Source: a virus
Reading direction: 5' to 3' (one strand)
DNA length: 43,717 nt
Virus record (IMG/VR): IMGVR_UViG_3300020472_002670
Coordinates: 1 to 43,717 of that record
Numbering within the stretch: position 1 is the first letter of the stretch; each line of letters starts with the position of its first letter. Shown here one piece after another: positions 9,106 through 17,204 of the stretch. Below the pieces are notes generated by a model. That model was given only the letters and a program-made list of their open reading frames with translations, did not search any database and was not told the origin of the DNA. The position numbers and the translations under genes were made by a program.

Positions 9106-9460
9106 CAGATTCCAATCCTTTATTTCTTTCTAAATTTATAGCGAAACAAGTATCATCATCTCTACTTGGTTTTCTATCATTTATAATATATCTGAAAGCT
9201 CCACCAAAACCCATAACTAACTGGTCATAATTTATACCAGCTCTTTGCATTTGTTTAATAGTAGCTTCTCTAGCACTTTCTTTTCTACCTGTTGTGATTA
9301 CAATATGATAACCTTTTGAATCCCATTCTCTTAACTTGTCGTGAACACCAGGTAAAACTTCTAATTCATAACTTGGATTTTGAATATCAATAGGATTAGA
9401 ATGTTTTACCAAAGTACCATCTAAATCACAAAATATTGTTTTTGATTCACCTTTATACAT
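9095..9460 (-). CDS. HAD-family phosphatase, small
   Basis: A 121-residue haloacid dehalogenase-fold protein. Motif I is CDLDGTL (Asp12 nucleophile, Asp14 acid/base), motif II is ITTGR at about 52-56, and the C-terminal NDRKPSRDDD segment supplies the acidic motif III/IV cluster. No large cap domain is present, as in small sugar-phosphate or polynucleotide-kinase-3'-phosphatase-like HADs. The ATG at 9460 has AAGGAG eight bases upstream. Tight overlap with the GatZ-like gene and the methyltransferase suggests dephosphorylation of a sugar-phosphate intermediate in the glycan pathway. Confidence 0.85.
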   Translation of the reverse strand: MYKGESKTIFCDLDGTLVKHSNPIDIQNPSYELEVLPGVHDKLREWDSKGYHIVITTGRKESAREATIKQMQRAGINYDQLVMGFGGAFRYIINDRKPSRDDDTCFAINLERNKGLESVEI

Positions 9461-10412
9461 CAAGTAAACTCCTTAACTTATTTTTAATAACTGATTTAAT
9501 TTTGTTATCGATATTAGGTTTCATTTCTAAAAACTTCTCATCTGATAAAACATAATGTCCACAAATTTTAATAAGTTCTTCTTTATTATCATATGGTACA
9601 AAACCTTTATCTACCCATTTCTCCCATCTTCTTGAAGAAAAACAAATTCTATAATAATCTTCCACCCCGCGTCCCATAATATTCATATGTTGTAAGTAAC
9701 ACATAGTTTCTAATTGTCCAAACTCTGGTGCGATATTAATTGAATCTAAACCAATATTAAATTTATCTTTAATCTCTTGATTGGATAGATAATCTCCATT
9801 ATGTTCTTTACTTAACACACTCCAATATTTACACACATCAATGAACTCACTTAATCTAGCTTCATCATACTTTCCTGTATTAATTTGTTTACCTAAATCT
9901 ATACCAACTCCTGATTGTACTACTGCATATTTAATGTTATCGAAGAAATCAAACTCCGAAGCAGTTCTTAATAATATATTTAATTCATCAGGTGTAAACT
10001 TTCTGATAGCTTCTTCTGTTCCAACTTCAAACAATACCTTTGGATTTATATCATAAATCATATTCATATTTTGTAAAGTCTCATCTATTCCAGCATTTAA
10101 TTCTGGATATTTTTTCCACGGATCTATATGAATAATATCAAGATGTTCTGCATCAGCTTGAAAAGAACCAACTCCATCATCTTCTACATAACCTTGTCCT
10201 GCTCCTCCGTGATCTCTTTCAATTGGAACTCTACCATTTACATATTTTGAAAATTCTTCTGTTGTCCAATTATTAACATAACCACCACTAAATTCAACTT
10301 GTCTTCGTGATGGAATGAATCCAATCTGTTTACCATTCTCTTCTGTAAATTCGATTACCGCATCTACTACATTCTTACTCATCGGGCCTATCCAAAATTT
10401 AATATTATTCAT
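9453..10412 (-). CDS. GatZ/KbaZ-like TIM-barrel protein (tagatose-bisphosphate aldolase superfamily)
   Basis: A 319-residue protein. Several spaced segments fit the GatZ/KbaZ (tagatose-6-phosphate kinase-like, non-catalytic aldolase subunit) pattern: PSRRQVEFSGGYVNNW near 34-49, ERDHGGAGQG near 84-93, HIDPWKKYPEL, FEVGTEEAIR, QSGVGIDLG, a KEHNGDYLS motif and INIAPEFGQ. DH, HID, EVGTE, EH and APEFG sit at expected strand ends of an aldolase barrel. I infer binding of a phosphorylated sugar, with aldol or isomerase chemistry, in a biosynthetic rather than catabolic context, because its neighbours are a HAD phosphatase and an AroE-like protein. Substrate unknown. AGGAAT precedes the ATG. Confidence 0.65.
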   Translation of the reverse strand: MNNIKFWIGPMSKNVVDAVIEFTEENGKQIGFIPSRRQVEFSGGYVNNWTTEEFSKYVNGRVPIERDHGGAGQGYVEDDGVGSFQADAEHLDIIHIDPWKKYPELNAGIDETLQNMNMIYDINPKVLFEVGTEEAIRKFTPDELNILLRTASEFDFFDNIKYAVVQSGVGIDLGKQINTGKYDEARLSEFIDVCKYWSVLSKEHNGDYLSNQEIKDKFNIGLDSINIAPEFGQLETMCYLQHMNIMGRGVEDYYRICFSSRRWEKWVDKGFVPYDNKEELIKICGHYVLSDEKFLEMKPNIDNKIKSVIKNKLRSLLDV

Positions 10413-11025
10413 AATCTATTCCTGTATAAAGTTTGAATTGTGCTTTCGCTTGTTCTAAAGCTATTCTTTTACCTATCGGTGTAAATGGTCTTCCATCAAT
10501 CACCTTATTATTAGTAGCTATAACATCAATTGGTGTAGCGTTAAATAATGTTTCATTTTTCAAAGTATCAATTAAACTCCAAGTGTCTCTTGTTATTATT
10601 GTATATTTAATATCTAACAAATTACAAGCGTATTGGACTGCTTTACTAAAACCACCATTACCTAAAATATATAAATGACTATGAACTGATTTTAAAATAT
10701 CCATAACACCTATATAATCAGTATTATATGATTTTAATCGTCCATCATCATTAATTATTGTATTCGCTGAACCAATTTTACGAAATGATTCATCCCAATC
10801 ATCTACAAACTTATTCACCTCTATCTTAAAAGGCATACTCACGGCACATCCTTTTATATTCAATGTTCTTACAGCTTGAATGGATTTTTCTATATTATCA
10901 GAATAAAAAGATTTATAAATAGCATCTATATTATTATACATAAACGCGGCATTAAAAAACTCACATCCATTGTTACCTGGATTTGATGAAAATGAACAAT
11001 ATATTTTTGTATCTTTATTTATCAT
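10405..11025 (-). CDS. shikimate dehydrogenase-like (AroE family) short oxidoreductase
   Basis: A 206-residue protein with the AroE layout. CSFSSNPGNN-CEFFNAAF (about 10-28) corresponds to the shikimate-pocket Ser region. Then SMPFK has the catalytic-type Lys67, IGSANTI is at 84-90, and SYNTDYIG at about 99-106 has the catalytic-type Asp103. A dinucleotide-binding GNGGFSKA is at 122-129. Shikimate dehydrogenases are about 270-290 residues; this one lacks much of the C-terminal half of the NADP domain. In a phage glycan cluster it more likely reduces a different polyol or cyclitol-like compound than serves aromatic amino-acid synthesis, but that is inference. Confidence 0.75.
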   Translation of the reverse strand: MINKDTKIYCSFSSNPGNNGCEFFNAAFMYNNIDAIYKSFYSDNIEKSIQAVRTLNIKGCAVSMPFKIEVNKFVDDWDESFRKIGSANTIINDDGRLKSYNTDYIGVMDILKSVHSHLYILGNGGFSKAVQYACNLLDIKYTIITRDTWSLIDTLKNETLFNATPIDVIATNNKVIDGRPFTPIGKRIALEQAKAQFKLYTGIDYE

Positions 11026-12925
11026 TTATATTTTGTAACATTTCTTTTGCTTTAAAGAACAATAAGTTACCAAACTCTTTTTCGTGTAATGGTGACATAT
11101 TTAAAAATATTAAAGCTGTTATCAATTGTACTTTTTCTAAATCATAACCATTTCTTGATATCCATTTTTCATACATTGGTTTGAATTTATCAAGCTCTAG
11201 CTCGGATTCATAGGTATAAGTTACAACATTTTGATCAATTAAACAAGCAAAATTTTCATTATCTTTCATTAATTTATATGACATTAAAATTCCACCATAC
11301 ATTTTAGCTAAATCATAATAGACATCACCAACATTACTACCAGCAAAATCTTGTCTCCAATCTAACAAATGAAATTCACCATCTCCATAGATTACATTAT
11401 CAAATTGTAAATCACCGTGAAATAGTTTTGTAGGTATTCCCTCATAAACTTTACCCCAATTAAAATCTATTAATAACTCATTAATAGTGTTTGTTTCAAC
11501 ACCATTAACAATATGTTTTCCGCTGAATGAATTATCTCTATTCTCTAAAAATAATTGTAATCTCTCTGAAGTTTTGGTTAAATAAAAAGCTTGACACTTA
11601 TCAAAAAACTCCGTGTCTTCAAGTGTCTCTTTTTGCCATAGATTTTCCTTCGCGAAATTTAAAAATTGTTTCCAAGTTTTTAAATCATTACAATTATAAA
11701 GTGTATCACCATTAACCCACTCGTAAGCGTATAGATTATCTCCTGTATAATTTAATGTTGGTACTAAATCATCTAAATCATCAGTTCTTTCTATTCTACC
11801 TTTTATAAAGTTTTTATCAGATGATAACTTTATAAAATTGTTTTTGACTTTATATAGAAATTCTCCATTTGTTTTTGGTATACTATAATTTTCAGATTTT
11901 TCAAATAACTTTTTAGCTCTCATATAATTATCAACAGTTCCAACATCATACCAATCAAACTTTTTAGCTTTCATACTTGAATATTTATCTATATTATAAT
12001 AAGCACTTACAATTTCTCCACCCTCAACATCAAGTTCATCCCAAAATGTTTCATAATCATAAACACTAGCCAATCCAATAAACGCGTACTCATATCCATT
12101 TTTATCTTTATTTTTCAAATCAGTAACATCACCATTATCAGTATGAACCGTAGAATAAAGTTCTGGTATACTTGTAGGATAAAGTCCTAACCAATTGTCA
12201 TCTATCTTTGGTAGTTCATCTGAAATAATTGTATCAGCGGTTACCCAAACAAATGGTTTCTGTAAATGCTCTTTACATTTATCAATTGAATACGCTGGTC
12301 CTGTTCCTTCACCTTCGTATTTATCTACTTCAACAAATTTGAATGTTCTGTCTGGATGAGCAGCTTCACAATATTCTTTAACCACATCACCTTTGTAACC
12401 AAGTGCGATAACTATCTCATATTCCTTTGGTGTTTTATCTATCATATGTGATATTATAGCTTTGTTATCTAATGGTAACAATCCTTTATTGATGTGGTTT
12501 GATAAATTTTCTAATCTACTACCAACACCAGCTGCTAGTATACATAAAGCTGGTTTCATATGTTCGTGTTCTATCTTTCCTGAACCTCTATTTGAATCAT
12601 CTGATATTCTAATCACATCATCAACTTCAGGTGTTGATACTTCTTGTAGTATGATATCAGTAACAGCGATAACTCTATGTTTTTTAGGTGGTTCAACCGT
12701 AAAAAACTCACCAGCTTTCATTATCTTTTTCTCAACAACACCTTCGTCATTTTCTAACCAAACTTCAGCTGTACCATCTATTATAAAGTTAGTTTCTAAC
12801 TTTTGTTCGTGATATTGATAGCTAGTTTTTGTTCCAGCGTTGATATAAATTCTTTTATAACAATACTTATCATTAAGTTCTAACCATACTTCTTTTCCCC
12901 AGGGTTTGTAAACCGTTTTAGACAT
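11015..12925 (-). CDS. cupin + sugar nucleotidyltransferase + aminoglycoside-phosphotransferase-like kinase fusion
   Basis: A 636-residue three-domain protein. Residues 1-~110 are a type II mannose-6-phosphate-isomerase-like cupin (KPWGKEVW at 7-14, YHEQKLE at 38-44, IDGTAEVWL). From about 126, LAAGVGSRL at 130-138 and Lys147 mark a GT-A sugar-1-phosphate nucleotidyltransferase, with DVGTVDNY near 327-334. From about 350 an APH/choline-kinase-like domain follows, with HGDLQFDN at 503-510 and LDWRQD near 521-526. Such a protein could phosphorylate and activate one sugar. The ATG at 12925 has AGGAGA eight bases upstream; the longer reading into the sulfotransferase gene is unlikely. Confidence 0.85.
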   Translation of the reverse strand: MSKTVYKPWGKEVWLELNDKYCYKRIYINAGTKTSYQYHEQKLETNFIIDGTAEVWLENDEGVVEKKIMKAGEFFTVEPPKKHRVIAVTDIILQEVSTPEVDDVIRISDDSNRGSGKIEHEHMKPALCILAAGVGSRLENLSNHINKGLLPLDNKAIISHMIDKTPKEYEIVIALGYKGDVVKEYCEAAHPDRTFKFVEVDKYEGEGTGPAYSIDKCKEHLQKPFVWVTADTIISDELPKIDDNWLGLYPTSIPELYSTVHTDNGDVTDLKNKDKNGYEYAFIGLASVYDYETFWDELDVEGGEIVSAYYNIDKYSSMKAKKFDWYDVGTVDNYMRAKKLFEKSENYSIPKTNGEFLYKVKNNFIKLSSDKNFIKGRIERTDDLDDLVPTLNYTGDNLYAYEWVNGDTLYNCNDLKTWKQFLNFAKENLWQKETLEDTEFFDKCQAFYLTKTSERLQLFLENRDNSFSGKHIVNGVETNTINELLIDFNWGKVYEGIPTKLFHGDLQFDNVIYGDGEFHLLDWRQDFAGSNVGDVYYDLAKMYGGILMSYKLMKDNENFACLIDQNVVTYTYESELELDKFKPMYEKWISRNGYDLEKVQLITALIFLNMSPLHEKEFGNLLFFKAKEMLQNINDK

Positions 12926-13538
12926 TAAATTTTCTCCTATATTTAAAACATTTAAAATCATCTTCATATATTTCAGCTACTCTTTTCATAGACCACTCAC
13001 TATAATATTCTTTATATGGTTTATGTTCACTTTTAGCGTAGTGTCCCAATGATACACAATCTGTACCAGTTATTTCACAATATTTTTTCCAATCATTATT
13101 TATATTTTCAACTTTACCAATGAAGTTATATTTTTTCTTTGAAGAATAAAATAAACTTGTTTGTGTTTGATAATGTAATCTTTTTGGCTTTCCATCTGAA
13201 TCTAAAATATTATTCTCAACAAAATCATCAAAATTAGGATATGTTTGTCTATCTATATCATTCCACGCTGAAACCAATCTAGCAAATGGATTTCTAGCAA
13301 AGGTAAATTTAAAATATTCATAATATAATTCTCTATCAGTTATTCTATTTAACCACGCGTTAAATTCATTAGGATTATCTTTTTTAATTATCCAGCCACC
13401 CATTGGTTGTAGAGCTTTTCTAAAAATAGTTGTACCTGCTACTTTACCTGGTTTAAGATAGATTCTTTGAAATTTTGGATGAACACAAATACTCATCTGT
13501 ATTCTGTCATTTTGTTTTATATGGTTAACCCAATCCAT
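12918..13538 (-). CDS. sulfotransferase (PAPS-dependent, Sulfotransfer_2-like)
   Basis: A 206-residue protein with both PAPS-binding signatures. The 5'-phosphosulfate loop KPGKVAGTT is at about 29-37, and the 3'-phosphate motif RNPFARLVSAW is at 82-92. A later FIGKVENINNDW segment matches Sulfotransfer_2 carbohydrate sulfotransferases. The enzyme would move sulfate from PAPS to a glycan hydroxyl, which needs PAPS made by the host. The ATG at 13538 is chosen because GGGAG lies six bases upstream; longer in-frame starts lie inside the preceding gene. Sulfation fits a marine virus or host glycan. Confidence 0.85.
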   Translation of the reverse strand: MDWVNHIKQNDRIQMSICVHPKFQRIYLKPGKVAGTTIFRKALQPMGGWIIKKDNPNEFNAWLNRITDRELYYEYFKFTFARNPFARLVSAWNDIDRQTYPNFDDFVENNILDSDGKPKRLHYQTQTSLFYSSKKKYNFIGKVENINNDWKKYCEITGTDCVSLGHYAKSEHKPYKEYYSEWSMKRVAEIYEDDFKCFKYRRKFNV

Positions 13539-13539
13539 T

Positions 13540-14067
13540 TTAACTCCCATTGAAAACAACTCCATATAACTCTAACAACTCTACATTATAAACCATACAA
13601 GTTTTTTTAACTCTGTCTTTTAGATTCAAAAATAACTCAACATCATTTCCTATATCTGTATATAAATCTTCACTATCCAACATAATATGTTTTATCTTTC
13701 CAGTATCAAATAGTTTATCAAGATTCAAAACACCTCTTAAAGTTTCTATTTTAGGAACAAAAGATACTCCTTCAGGTAACATTTCACATATTAAATTTAC
13801 CTCTGATACTTCTTCTATGTTAGATGTAGCAAAATACTTTATATTTTTATATTTTTTAACCTTATCAATAGCTTCTGGTAAAGATAATGATGGGATTGGT
13901 GGTTTTGATCTTCCTTTTGGATAATCCAAAAATATATCATAATCCACATTTACAAATTTATTTAATTCTTTTTCATCTTTTACATGCGCCATATTAATTC
14001 TTACGACTACATTTTCTACATTTTTAAACTCATCTAATGTCAATAAATGATTTGATAATAATATCAT
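13540..14067 (-). CDS. pyruvate kinase/HpcH-like TIM-barrel domain protein
   Basis: A 175-residue protein resembling a trimmed phosphoenolpyruvate/pyruvate-superfamily barrel. VVRINMAH at 21-28 looks like the R-N-sH region of pyruvate kinase. FVPKIETLRGVLNLDKL near 102-118 closely follows the KIE--eGv-Nld-I motif shared by pyruvate kinase and HpcH/CitE lyases, and HIMLDSEDLYTDIG near 126-139 follows the D-GDL--E motif. It is far shorter than either family, so catalysis is uncertain. Context suggests a C-C lyase or PEP/pyruvate-handling step in the glycan pathway. GGAGG lies upstream of the ATG, at the end of the small membrane gene. Confidence 0.55.
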   Translation of the reverse strand: MILLSNHLLTLDEFKNVENVVVRINMAHVKDEKELNKFVNVDYDIFLDYPKGRSKPPIPSLSLPEAIDKVKKYKNIKYFATSNIEEVSEVNLICEMLPEGVSFVPKIETLRGVLNLDKLFDTGKIKHIMLDSEDLYTDIGNDVELFLNLKDRVKKTCMVYNVELLELYGVVFNGS

Positions 14068-14068
14068 T

Positions 14069-14218
14069 TTATTTTCCTCCTAATAGTTTATTTAAATAAT
14101 TACTAACAAATGATAAACCAACAGCTACCAATACATCAAAGATTGGTAACGCTCCTGGTACTCCAAAATTCCATAAGGTTACGAGAAATAACCATATTGT
14201 AAAAACTTTATAATCCAT
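14069..14218 (-). CDS. small membrane protein (49 aa)
   Basis: A 49-residue ORF beginning MDYKVFTIWLFLVTLWNFG. It starts at an ATG with AAGGAAAG upstream, overlaps the preceding nucleotidyltransferase gene by 11 bases and ends two bases before the next ATG. Residues about 5-20 and 25-42 are hydrophobic and could form one or two membrane passes split by a GVPGALP turn; the C-terminus is basic. It fills an otherwise unused 140-base gap in a fully packed operon. Function unknown. Confidence 0.6.
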   Translation of the reverse strand: MDYKVFTIWLFLVTLWNFGVPGALPIFDVLVAVGLSFVSNYLNKLLGGK

Positions 14219-14555
14219 ATTCTTTCCTTATATTTGTTGCTGATATTTTTTTAATATTTTCTGGTGGTTTATGTTCTATTACATCATACCCAACATCTCT
14301 TCCATAGTTTACAGATTCAATTGGTGGGATTGAAATAACTTTAACAGAACCAGTTAAAACTTCATTTTGTAATTCAGTTTCTATTTTTAAAATAACATTC
14401 TGTGTTGTAAGTGGATTCTTATCAGGTTCAGTATCGTGTATATCCATAACAGCTATACATACTTTTTTACCTAACTTTAATCTCTGTTCTATCAACCACT
14501 TATGTCCATCGTGAAATGGTTGAAACCTACCTATAAACATTGAATATCTATCCAT
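14208..14555 (-). CDS. cytidylyltransferase-fold nucleotidyltransferase (NMN adenylyltransferase-like)
   Basis: A 115-residue nucleotidyltransferase with GRFQPFHDGH at 9-18 (the HxGH-type ATP site) and SATNIRKE at about 104-111, the ISxTxIR motif. These are typical of NadM/NMN adenylyltransferases and related enzymes, which join a nucleotide to a phosphorylated small molecule. Usual length is 160-180 residues, so this is a compact form. It may make NAD, feeding the many NAD-dependent dehydrogenases here, or activate a sugar phosphate. It overlaps the carbamoyltransferase gene by 8 bases. Confidence 0.8.
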   Translation of the reverse strand: MDRYSMFIGRFQPFHDGHKWLIEQRLKLGKKVCIAVMDIHDTEPDKNPLTTQNVILKIETELQNEVLTGSVKVISIPPIESVNYGRDVGYDVIEHKPPENIKKISATNIRKEYGL

Positions 14556-16785
14556 TTTTAAACTCCGAGTGTGGTTTAAATACTACATTAAAACAGAGAC
14601 TTGTATGTTTTTTATTACCTTCTTTCGCGTTTTCTATTTTTCTTAATTGAGCTTTTGGTAAATCATAAGTACCTGATGTTGCTTCTAACTTATACATTAA
14701 CATTTCTAATCCGTGTCCATTAGGATTCATAGTATCATATTGTGGTGCTGTTGAACACAATTCCCAACCATCTAAATCTTTAAATGTTTCTGTAAACATT
14801 CCGTCACAAGTATTATGAAAGAATACATAAATATCTGTTGGTTCTTTTACATCAAATGATATTTGAGTATGTTCTGGTATTCTATGAACAGGTTGGTATA
14901 AGTAACCACCTTCTAATTCTGATGGAATAATATCATAAGTAAAATTCCTATCAACATGCTGTCTAACACCCTTTGTCATTATATCAAAGTCATATAGTTC
15001 TGATGTAAATTTTTTACCAGTTTTTAAAGATTCTTTTATAGTTGTATGTTCGTCTTCTTCCATTTCATATATTTTTTCAGAATCTTGAACATTCTTTATC
15101 ACTACTGATTTACTTAACTTCTTTTCAATTTGATTTTTTGAAACTAAAATACCATACTCTCTAAAATATAAATAATCTATATTAGTTCTTAAAAAACAAT
15201 CAATAGCGTGTGCTGGTGTTTCAACAATTGGTTCTCTATCATTAAAACTTGTGTTCAATACAATAGGAACACCTGATATCGATTCGAACTTTTTAATAAA
15301 AGTATAATACCAAGCGTTATCATTTTCAGTTACTGTTTGTAATCTAGCTGAACCATCAAAGTGAACAACCGCTGGAACTTTATCTCTAACTTCTTCTTTA
15401 AATTTAATAACTGTTGTCATATATGGACTTTCCACATCTCTTTCAAACCAATCCTTTACATCTTCTGCAGTTATAGAAGGTGCGAATGGTCTGAACCATT
15501 GTCTGTGTTTTACCTTTTCATTTATAATGTCTTTCATATCAGGACTTCGTGGGTCCGCCAATATACTTCTATTACCAAGAGCTCTTCTACCTGATTCAGA
15601 ACCTCCACCAAATACTGAAATGACATTATCATCTTCTGACAATAACACAGCTACTGCATCATCATCTACTTCCTCTGTAAAAACTCTATCTTTAACTTCA
15701 TTTAAAGATTCTTGAATATCGTCTAAATCATAAGAACAACCCAAATAAGTATTAGAATTATCTTCCCATTTAACTCTTGGATAATCTAACACTTGGTGAT
15801 AGATATATTGAGCGGCTCCAATTGATAACCCACCATCATAAGGCACAGGACAAACATATATTTTTTCAACAATACCATCATACCAATCATACATTTTTCC
15901 AACCATAACTGAATTTAATGTAACACCACCTGACATACAAATATTTTTAGGTTTTAATTCCTCTATAATTGGTGTCATATATTCTCGTGCTATTACTTCA
16001 ACAGCTTTTTGTATTCCAGCTGATATATCAAACTTTAAAGTTTCTTTCTTTTTATCATCTGTTTCATTATCAAGCATTTGTTTAAACTTAACACATAATT
16101 CTTTATTATGTGGTGAAGGACCACCTCCACCTTTTTTAATACTATCATAGAAAGTTTTCCAATACTTTTCTGAATCTCCCATACAAGCCATTGCCATAAC
16201 TGTTCCACATTGATTTCCATATGGATACCCAGCTGACAATCCAAATATATCTCTTGTAAATATTTTATATGGTGAACCCAAAGTACATTCAAACATATCA
16301 ACTCTTTTAATTGGTTTTATTTTAGTTCCTTTACCTTCCCAAAAAGTAAAAGCGGTTGAGAAAGTTTTTGTTTCACCTTCTTCACTTTTTACATCTTCCC
16401 AATCTACTTTATCAGTACCACTACCATCGATTGTTATTATTAGAGCTTCATCAAAATTACTTGAGAAGAATGCATTAGCCGCGTGTGACTGGTGATGTCC
16501 AACAACAGAATAATCAACATCCATTGATTTTAATTTGTCGTCCGCTTCCTGTAAACCACACTTTTCTTGATACCTTCCAATTCTTCCACCTGGATTACCA
16601 TAACAGATATGTGATATTTCACTTAATTCATCATCTGGTATTCTTTGAAAAGCCATATCTAAACCATCTCCAAGTGGTTCTTTCTCTCTTGTAAATCTTT
16701 CTAACTCTTCGTGTATAACTGGTACACCATTTTCCAATACACAATAAGATACATCGTGTCCTGATTGAAATCCTAATATTTTCAT
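14548..16785 (-). CDS. NodU/CmcH-family carbamoyltransferase with C-terminal extension
   Basis: A 745-residue protein. The N-terminal Kae1-like domain starts MKILGFQSGHDVS and carries the metal-binding HHQSHAANAF (His97, His98, His101) and an ITIDGSGTD nucleotide motif. A central GGVTLNS segment and the YrdC-like-domain GGGSESGRRALGNRSIL region follow. The enzyme transfers a carbamoyl group from carbamoyl phosphate, via carbamoyl-AMP, to a sugar hydroxyl. Family members end near 560-620 residues; the extra ~150 residues here look like a beta-sandwich of unknown role. It overlaps the cupin gene by 4 bases. Acceptor sugar unknown. Confidence 0.92.
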   Translation of the reverse strand: MKILGFQSGHDVSYCVLENGVPVIHEELERFTREKEPLGDGLDMAFQRIPDDELSEISHICYGNPGGRIGRYQEKCGLQEADDKLKSMDVDYSVVGHHQSHAANAFFSSNFDEALIITIDGSGTDKVDWEDVKSEEGETKTFSTAFTFWEGKGTKIKPIKRVDMFECTLGSPYKIFTRDIFGLSAGYPYGNQCGTVMAMACMGDSEKYWKTFYDSIKKGGGGPSPHNKELCVKFKQMLDNETDDKKKETLKFDISAGIQKAVEVIAREYMTPIIEELKPKNICMSGGVTLNSVMVGKMYDWYDGIVEKIYVCPVPYDGGLSIGAAQYIYHQVLDYPRVKWEDNSNTYLGCSYDLDDIQESLNEVKDRVFTEEVDDDAVAVLLSEDDNVISVFGGGSESGRRALGNRSILADPRSPDMKDIINEKVKHRQWFRPFAPSITAEDVKDWFERDVESPYMTTVIKFKEEVRDKVPAVVHFDGSARLQTVTENDNAWYYTFIKKFESISGVPIVLNTSFNDREPIVETPAHAIDCFLRTNIDYLYFREYGILVSKNQIEKKLSKSVVIKNVQDSEKIYEMEEDEHTTIKESLKTGKKFTSELYDFDIMTKGVRQHVDRNFTYDIIPSELEGGYLYQPVHRIPEHTQISFDVKEPTDIYVFFHNTCDGMFTETFKDLDGWELCSTAPQYDTMNPNGHGLEMLMYKLEATSGTYDLPKAQLRKIENAKEGNKKHTSLCFNVVFKPHSEFKNG

Positions 16786-17204
16786 TCTCTATTATCTCCT
16801 ATAAATACTTTATCGTTTTCTTGTCCTTTGTAAGGTCCTGTTTTATATTCATATACAATTGTATCATCTTCTAAAATTTCATAAGTGTGGCCACCTTGAA
16901 ATGTCATTGAACAATCACCTGGATATAAAATAGGTGTAGCTATAACTTTATCATCCAAATCATACATTATAACTTTAACACTACCTTTTATAATTACCCA
17001 AGATTCTTGAGCAATAACTTGTTCTTCACCTGGTTTCCATATATGTTTATGAGGTTGAAATGTTTTTCCATTTTCCATTTTTAAGGTAGCTAATTGAATA
17101 AATTCATTTTCAGGGGCAATATCTGTTCTTCCCTCAATTTCATCTACTCTATTAATAATGTGAAGTAATGTATCTGGTTTTACTTTTGAATATATCTTTT
17201 TCAT
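16782..17204 (-). CDS. cupin-fold protein
   Basis: A 140-residue single-domain cupin. FQPHKHI near 51-57 and a later GDCSMTFQGGHTYEI carry the two cupin motifs, with histidines placed for a metal site, and VIIKGSVKVIMYD forms the central strands. Relatives in sugar clusters include RmlC-like epimerases, FdtA-like isomerases and WbuC-type proteins of unclear role. It overlaps both neighbours by 4 bases (ATGA). Probably a sugar isomerase/epimerase or a sugar-binding regulator; the specific reaction is not readable. Confidence 0.7.
   Translation of the reverse strand: MKKIYSKVKPDTLLHIINRVDEIEGRTDIAPENEFIQLATLKMENGKTFQPHKHIWKPGEEQVIAQESWVIIKGSVKVIMYDLDDKVIATPILYPGDCSMTFQGGHTYEILEDDTIVYEYKTGPYKGQENDKVFIGDNRE

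Noticed and set aside
12462-12812. Plus-strand 116-codon open frame
   Set aside because: Antisense to the cupin/nucleotidyltransferase fusion, whose domains are clear; no plus-strand gene is supported anywhere.
16035-16301. Minus-strand 88-codon frame inside the carbamoyltransferase gene
   Set aside because: Lies within the conserved carbamoyltransferase core in another frame and has no recognisable features.
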